NCBI GenBank assembly: GCA_946479895.1
Contig: CAMLHT010000149.1
Span: forward strand, 1-9,089
Length of the DNA: 9,089 nt
Source: an uncultured Gemmatimonadota bacterium
GTDB lineage: Bacteria > Gemmatimonadota > Gemmatimonadetes > Gemmatimonadales > Gemmatimonadaceae
Direction: 5' to 3'
The position numbers and the translations under genes were made by a program. Shown in pieces: positions 5,904 through 9,089 of this stretch; within the stretch, counting starts at the first letter, position 1; the number at the start of each line of letters is the position of its first letter. The notes beneath the pieces are model-generated. The model searched no databases, was not told the DNA's origin, and saw only the letters and a program-made list of their open reading frames with translations.

Positions 5904-7535
5904 ATGGCTGAGACGCGGGTGCGAAAGCCGGTCGCCGACGGCGCCGACTGCGACATGATCGTCATCGGCGGGGGGATCACCGGCTGCGGCATCGCGAGGG
6001 ATGCGGCGCTGCGCGGGATCCAGGTGGTCCTGATCGAGATGAACGACTTCGCCAGCGGCACCTCGAGCCGGTCCTCGCGGCTGGTGCACGGGGGCGTGCG
6101 CTACCTCGAGCACGGGTACGTGCACCTCGTCTTCGAGGCGAGCGCGGAGCGCCGCCGACTCCTGCGCCTGGCGCCCCACCTCGTGCGGCCGCTGAAGTTC
6201 ACGTGGCCGGTCTTTCGCGGCGCGCGCGTTCCCTTCTGGAAGGTGGCCGCCGCCCTGACGCTGTACGACCTCCTCGCGCTCTTCCGCAACGTGGGGCGTC
6301 GCCGCCTGCTGAGCGCGGGATGGGTGCGGCGCGAGCAACCCGCGCTTCGACGCGAAGGCCTCGTGGCCGGGGCGACCTACTACGACGCGTCCACGGACGA
6401 CGCGCGCCTGACGCTCGCCATCGCGCTCGATGCCCGGGACCGCGGCGCGACGCTGCTCAACCATACCGTGGTCGAGGGGCTCGTCCTCGAGCACGATCGC
6501 GCCGTGGGCGTCGAGACGCGCGACGTGCTCACGGGCGAGCGCCGTACGCTCCGCGCGCCCATGATCGTGAACGCCACCGGACCGTGGAGCGACCACGTGC
6601 GGGCTCTCGAAGGCGCGAGCGGCCGCCCGCGCGTACGGGGCAGCAAGGGCGTGCACATCGCGGTCCCGAAGAACCGGCTCGGCCGCGGCGCGTTCACCCT
6701 GCTCTCCCCCACCGACGGACGCGTGATGTTCGTCCTGCCCGGCGAGGGCCAGACCATCGTCGGGACGACGGACACGTTCACCGATGCCGAACCGGATCGC
6801 GTCCGGGCGAGCGAGGCCGACGTGGCGTACCTGCTCGCGGCCGCCAATCACTTCTTCCCCGAGGCGAAGCTCACCCGCGACGACGTCATTTCGGCGTGGG
6901 CCGGCATCCGTCCGCTCGCCGCGAGCGAGAGCGGCGATCCGGTCGCGGCATCGCGCGAGCACGTCGTCAGCGTGACGCCGGCGGGCGTGGTGACAATCAC
7001 CGGCGGCAAGCTCACGACCTATCGGGTGATGGCCGAGCAGGTGGTGGACGCCGCCCTCCGCCATGCGCGGATCAACTCGATGCGATCGAGAACGGCCGAC
7101 ACGCCGATCGGCTGGAGCTTTCCGCGGCCCCGCCACGACGTCGCCGCCCTCCAGGCAGGCATCGCCCAGGCGCTCCGTGAGGCGGGCCCGGACGATCGCA
7201 TTCCGCGGATGGTGATTCGCTACGGAGCCCGGTGGCGCGAGGCGCTCAACACCCTCGATCGATCAGAAAGGGAATCGGCCCGCGTCCATCCCGATCACAC
7301 GTACCGGTTCGGGGACCTGCGGTTCGCCTGCGAGCACGAAGCCGCGCGGACGCTAGGCGACCTCCTGATCCGGCGAACTCATCTCGCCTTCGAGCGCCGC
7401 GACAACGCGCGGTCCCTCGCGCGTCCGGTGGCCGAGTACGTCGCGCCGCTGCTCGGCTGGACCGCCGCCGACGTCGATGCGCATGTCGACCGCTACGAAG
7501 CGGAAGTCGACGACATCTTCGGCGTGGATCCGTGA
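5904..7535 (+). CDS. glpD: FAD-dependent glycerol-3-phosphate dehydrogenase
   Basis: This 543-residue flavoenzyme oxidises sn-glycerol-3-phosphate to dihydroxyacetone phosphate at the cytoplasmic membrane and passes electrons to quinone. The N-terminal FAD Rossmann motif is DMIVIGGGITGCGIARDAAL (17-36). It is followed by the GlpD signature SSRSSRLVHGGVRYLEHG (54-71), a basic/hydrophobic stretch around FWKVAAALTLYDLLALF (111-127) that probably lies on the membrane, YYDASTDDARL (159-169), NATGPW (223-228), GIRPL (334-338) and TGGKLTTYRVMAE (367-379). Residues about 405-535 form the C-terminal helical cap typical of the family. It is slightly longer than E. coli GlpD (about 501 residues). ATG 5904 is used, with GGCGGA unusually close (3 bases) upstream; no better in-frame start is seen. 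It is transcribed away from fadI, which suggests shared control of lipid-derived fatty acid and glycerol phosphate. No glpK, glpF or glpR is in the window. Confidence 0.96.
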   Translation: MAETRVRKPVADGADCDMIVIGGGITGCGIARDAALRGIQVVLIEMNDFASGTSSRSSRLVHGGVRYLEHGYVHLVFEASAERRRLLRLAPHLVRPLKFTWPVFRGARVPFWKVAAALTLYDLLALFRNVGRRRLLSAGWVRREQPALRREGLVAGATYYDASTDDARLTLAIALDARDRGATLLNHTVVEGLVLEHDRAVGVETRDVLTGERRTLRAPMIVNATGPWSDHVRALEGASGRPRVRGSKGVHIAVPKNRLGRGAFTLLSPTDGRVMFVLPGEGQTIVGTTDTFTDAEPDRVRASEADVAYLLAAANHFFPEAKLTRDDVISAWAGIRPLAASESGDPVAASREHVVSVTPAGVVTITGGKLTTYRVMAEQVVDAALRHARINSMRSRTADTPIGWSFPRPRHDVAALQAGIAQALREAGPDDRIPRMVIRYGARWREALNTLDRSERESARVHPDHTYRFGDLRFACEHEAARTLGDLLIRRTHLAFERRDNARSLARPVAEYVAPLLGWTAADVDAHVDRYEAEVDDIFGVDP

Positions 7536-7548
7536 CGGAACGCTGAGC

Positions 7549-7620
7549 GACGCGAGGGTGGGAGTCTTTCCTTCGCGCCGTTTACCCTGAGCAGCGCAGC
7601 GACGAACGGGCTCAGGATGA
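7549..7620. repeat. Imperfect inverted repeats between convergent glpD and greA; possible terminator or degenerate interspersed repeat
   Basis: The 7536-7626 gap contains two hairpin-forming pairs. CGCGAGGG (7551-7558) pairs with CCTTCGCG (7570-7577), 8 bp including one G-U, with an 11-base loop. CCTGAGC (7586-7592) pairs exactly with GCTCAGG (7610-7616) across 17 bases. CTGAGC-like words also recur at 7543-7548 (CTGAGC) and 7587-7592. There is no long T tract on either strand, so a classical intrinsic terminator is not clear. The CCTGAGC...GCTCAGGATGA arrangement looks like an interspersed palindromic repeat of high-GC genomes. Whether it is multicopy cannot be seen here. Confidence 0.4.
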
Positions 7621-7626
7621 CGACGG

Positions 7627-8109
7627 TCAGAGGTCGTCCGGCGAGGCGTCGTGGATGGTCTTGAGCTCCACGACCTCCAGCTGGCGCAGGCCCGCGGGCA
7701 GCTTGAGGTTCGCGACCTCACCCACTGACTTGCCGAGCAGCGCGCGGCCGATCGGCGACGCCATCGTCACGTGGCCTTCCTCGAACTCGACGGCGTCCCC
7801 GAACACGAGGTGATAGGTCTCCTTCACCCCGGTCTTCCGGTCCTTCACCACGACCTTCGACCCGAGGCCGACCTGGCCCACGGGAATCTTCGACTCGTCG
7901 ATCGAGGCGAGTGTGCTCAGGCGCTTCATCAGCGAGCCAAGCCGGGCCTGGACGAACTGCTGCCGTTCCAGCGCTGCCTTGTATTCGCTGTTCTCCTTGA
8001 GATCGCCGTGCTCGACGGCTTTCCGGATTTCCTTGGGCAGGGTGACGTTCAGCTCGTACATCAGCTTCTCGCCCTCCGCTCCCAGCTTGCGCTTCAGCTC
8101 TTCGATCAT
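7627..8109 (-). CDS. greA: Transcription elongation factor GreA
   Basis: This 160-residue protein (E. coli GreA has 158) binds RNA polymerase through the secondary channel and stimulates cleavage of backtracked RNA. Residues 1-73 form the antiparallel coiled coil, with the tip motif HGDLKENSEYKAALERQQ (34-51). Asp36 and Glu39 correspond to the acidic pair (Asp41/Glu44 in E. coli) that coordinates the catalytic magnesium. Residues about 78-155 form the FKBP-like domain that docks on polymerase, with ASPIGRALLGKSVGE (117-131). The ATG at 8109 starts the family-typical N-terminus. A GTG two codons earlier (8115) has better spacing from the GGGGG at 8123-8127 and could be the true start; the frame also stays open to 8166, but that part has no family match. 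It is transcribed from the right, after the DHS-like gene and a structured 199-base gap, and converges with glpD. Confidence 0.95.
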   Translation of the reverse strand: MIEELKRKLGAEGEKLMYELNVTLPKEIRKAVEHGDLKENSEYKAALERQQFVQARLGSLMKRLSTLASIDESKIPVGQVGLGSKVVVKDRKTGVKETYHLVFGDAVEFEEGHVTMASPIGRALLGKSVGEVANLKLPAGLRQLEVVELKTIHDASPDDL

Positions 8110-8137
8110 CGACACGACACGAACCCCCGAAAATTGA

Positions 8138-8161
8138 GCGCCCGGCGTGGGGGCCGGGCGC
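8138..8161 (-). terminator. Strong GC hairpin in the greA leader, terminator- or attenuator-like
   Basis: GCGCCCGGC (8138-8146) pairs perfectly with GCCGGGCGC (8153-8161) around a 6-base loop. On the minus strand it is followed by TCAATTTTCGG, a short, impure T-rich tail. It ends 28 bases before the greA ATG, leaving no room for a promoter after it, so it is either within the greA leader or at its very 5' end. On the plus strand no T tail follows. It may end transcripts from the DHS-like gene, attenuate greA, or protect its 5' end. Confidence 0.5.
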
Positions 8162-8168
8162 GTCATTC

Positions 8169-8203
8169 AATGTAAGGAGCGCTGCACCGGATTGGCTATC
8201 CGG
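8169..8203 (-). promoter_or_regulatory. Possible greA promoter overlapped by an inverted repeat
   Basis: On the minus strand TACATT (8174-8169) is a fair -10 hexamer. TAGCCA (8198-8193) is a poor -35 match, 18 bases upstream. The perfect inverted repeat CCGGAT-tggct-ATCCGG (8187-8203) covers the -35 and could be an operator. Transcription from here would start about where the GC hairpin begins. The hexamers are weak, so this is a guess. Confidence 0.25.
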
Positions 8204-8273
8204 CCGGATCTCGTTGCCGGCGAATCTGCGTCGGACGATAAACTGTCGATCTCGGCCGTCGGCTTCGGTTATG

Positions 8274-8308
8274 CCCTCCGCCCTCCGCCCTCCGTCCTCC
8301 GCCCTCCG
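8274..8308. repeat. Five-copy heptamer tandem repeat (CCCTCCG; CGGAGGG on the minus strand)
   Basis: Five consecutive 7-base units fill 35 bases: CCCTCCG three times, TCCTCCG once, CCCTCCG once. The array ends exactly at the stop codon (TAA, 8311-8309) of the DHS-like gene, so on that mRNA it is the first 3'-untranslated sequence, read as CGGAGGG units. Each unit contains GGAGG, and the row of G runs could form a G-quadruplex on the minus strand. Copy number probably varies by slippage. Confidence 0.85.
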
Positions 8309-9089
8309 TTATCGGTGCATCGGCAGGATCGCCTCGGCGTGCTCGGCGTCAGCCGGGCCCTGAGCTTGCTCGAACTCCTTCCGCAGCAGCGCCATCATCT
8401 GCGCCCGCTTGTCGTACAGCCGCTTGAGCGGCCGCCGCTCGTGGCGCGCGTGCGCGTAGGCGGTGAGCAGCGGCAGCGCGATCGTGTTGTCCATGTAGCA
8501 GACCACGGCATCGGGGAGGCGATCCGGATCGATCTTGCCCCAGCTCACCGCTTCCGCCGGCGTCGCGCCCGACAGCCCGCCCGTATCCGGACGCGCGTCG
8601 GTGATCTGGAAGAAGTAGTCGTGGCCGCGCTCGTCGATGCCGAGCACTTCCTGGATCTGCGGCTCCGTCTGGAGCATGAAGTTCTTGGGGCTGCCGCCGC
8701 CGCAGATTAGCACCGCCGACTTGCCGCCGTTCCGCTTTGCCGTGAGGACGATCGAAGCCGTCTCGTTCACGTCCTGGTTGGGATCGATGAGGCACTTGTT
8801 CCCCTCGAGGGCGAGGGCCGCGACGTTCATGCCGATCGAGGAATCACCGGGCGACGAGGTGTAGATCGGGACGCCGCATTCGTAGGCCGCGCCGATCAGC
8901 GACTTCGACCCGATGCCGAGCGCCTTCTCGCGCTCGCGCACGTACTTGCCGCAGAGCCAGTGGAACTCGGCGCTCGACATCGGCTTCTGGAACTCCGGTG
9001 ATTGAATGATCTTCCGGAAGAAGGCATCGGTCGAGAGCAGGACGTCGTAGTCGAAGAAGATGTCGTAGATGCGGACGATCCCTTCCTCG
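8309..9089 (-). CDS. Deoxyhypusine synthase-like protein, 5' end missing (partial)
   Basis: The last 259 residues are visible; the frame is open to the right edge, so the start is outside the window, and the ATG at 8980 is internal. The family transfers an aminobutyl group from spermidine. In eukaryotes and archaea the target is eIF5A, which bacteria lack; bacterial members are thought to make polyamines such as homospermidine. Visible motifs are [19 protein letters not shown] (visible residues about 78-96), DPNQDVNET (NAD region), [10 protein letters not shown] (about 128-137), [20 protein letters not shown] and SWGK. The Lys of SWGK (codon 8534-8536) aligns with the catalytic Lys329 of human DHS, and the Glu six residues before it is also kept. 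The human His288 position is Asn (codon 8681-8683), as in other bacterial-type sequences I recall, so the acceptor probably differs. The gene ends directly at the heptamer repeat and precedes greA by 199 bases on the same strand. Confidence 0.88.
   Translation of the reverse strand, partial: EEGIVRIYDIFFDYDVLLSTDAFFRKIIQSPEFQKPMSSAEFHWLCGKYVREREKALGIGSKSLIGAAYECGVPIYTSSPGDSSIGMNVAALALEGNKCLIDPNQDVNETASIVLTAKRNGGKSAVLICGGGSPKNFMLQTEPQIQEVLGIDERGHDYFFQITDARPDTGGLSGATPAEAVSWGKIDPDRLPDAVVCYMDNTIALPLLTAYAHARHERRPLKRLYDKRAQMMALLRKEFEQAQGPADAEHAEAILPMHR

Noticed and set aside
5850..7136. 428-codon minus-strand open frame opposite glpD
   Set aside because: It is antisense to glpD, rich in Arg/His/Ala/Glu, and has no motif; it is a GC third-position shadow.
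8162..8273. Possible tRNA or riboswitch in the greA upstream gap
   Set aside because: Paired arms such as CCGGAT/ATCCGG suggested structure, but there is no cloverleaf, T-loop consensus or known riboswitch core.
8147..8710. Plus-strand open frame spanning the greA upstream gap and the DHS-like gene
   Set aside because: It is mostly antisense to the DHS-like gene and runs through the heptamer array; no ribosome binding site or domain supports it.

Overview
The window is a GC-rich, gene-dense bacterial chromosomal segment with short intergenic gaps, several GTG starts and repeated ATGA stop/start overlaps. The gene mix is an M14 carboxypeptidase, an ECF sigma factor next to a membrane-anchored CBM48 protein, FadI/FadJ, GlpD, GreA and a bacterial deoxyhypusine-synthase-like protein. 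It would fit an uncultured Gemmatimonadota or a similar soil or sediment lineage. That placement comes from general impression, not from any marker in the window, so treat it as tentative. There are no tRNA, rRNA, CRISPR, transposase or phage genes, and every gap between genes is under 200 bases.

Layout. Positions 1-5820 form one minus-strand run, read from right to left: fadI, fadJ (4-base overlap), an ECF sigma factor (6-base gap, same reading frame), a single-pass membrane protein ending in a glycogen-binding CBM48/AMPK-beta-type domain (11-base overlap), a secreted protein of unknown function (4-base overlap) and, after 65 bases, an M14 zinc carboxypeptidase that runs off the left edge. 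A plus-strand glpD (5904-7535) diverges from fadI across an 83-base region that contains a 15-base palindrome. greA (7627-8109, minus) converges on glpD across a 91-base gap with two imperfect inverted repeats. Upstream of greA is a 199-base gap with a strong GC hairpin, a second inverted repeat and a five-copy heptamer tandem repeat. Beyond it lies a DHS-like gene (minus) cut by the right edge.

How the genes fit together. FadI and FadJ carry out the hydratase, 3-hydroxyacyl-CoA dehydrogenase and thiolase steps of beta-oxidation. The divergent GlpD oxidises glycerol-3-phosphate, the other product of lipid breakdown, so the 5821-5903 region may coordinate use of both halves of a lipid. The sigma factor, CBM48 protein and secreted protein look like a regulatory cassette. 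The CBM48 protein sits where an anti-sigma factor normally sits and has the right topology, but it carries a sugar-binding fold outside the membrane. This cassette, apparently co-transcribed with fadIJ, is the most interesting part of the window. GreA and the DHS-like (polyamine-type) enzyme are housekeeping or accessory genes with notable non-coding sequence around them.
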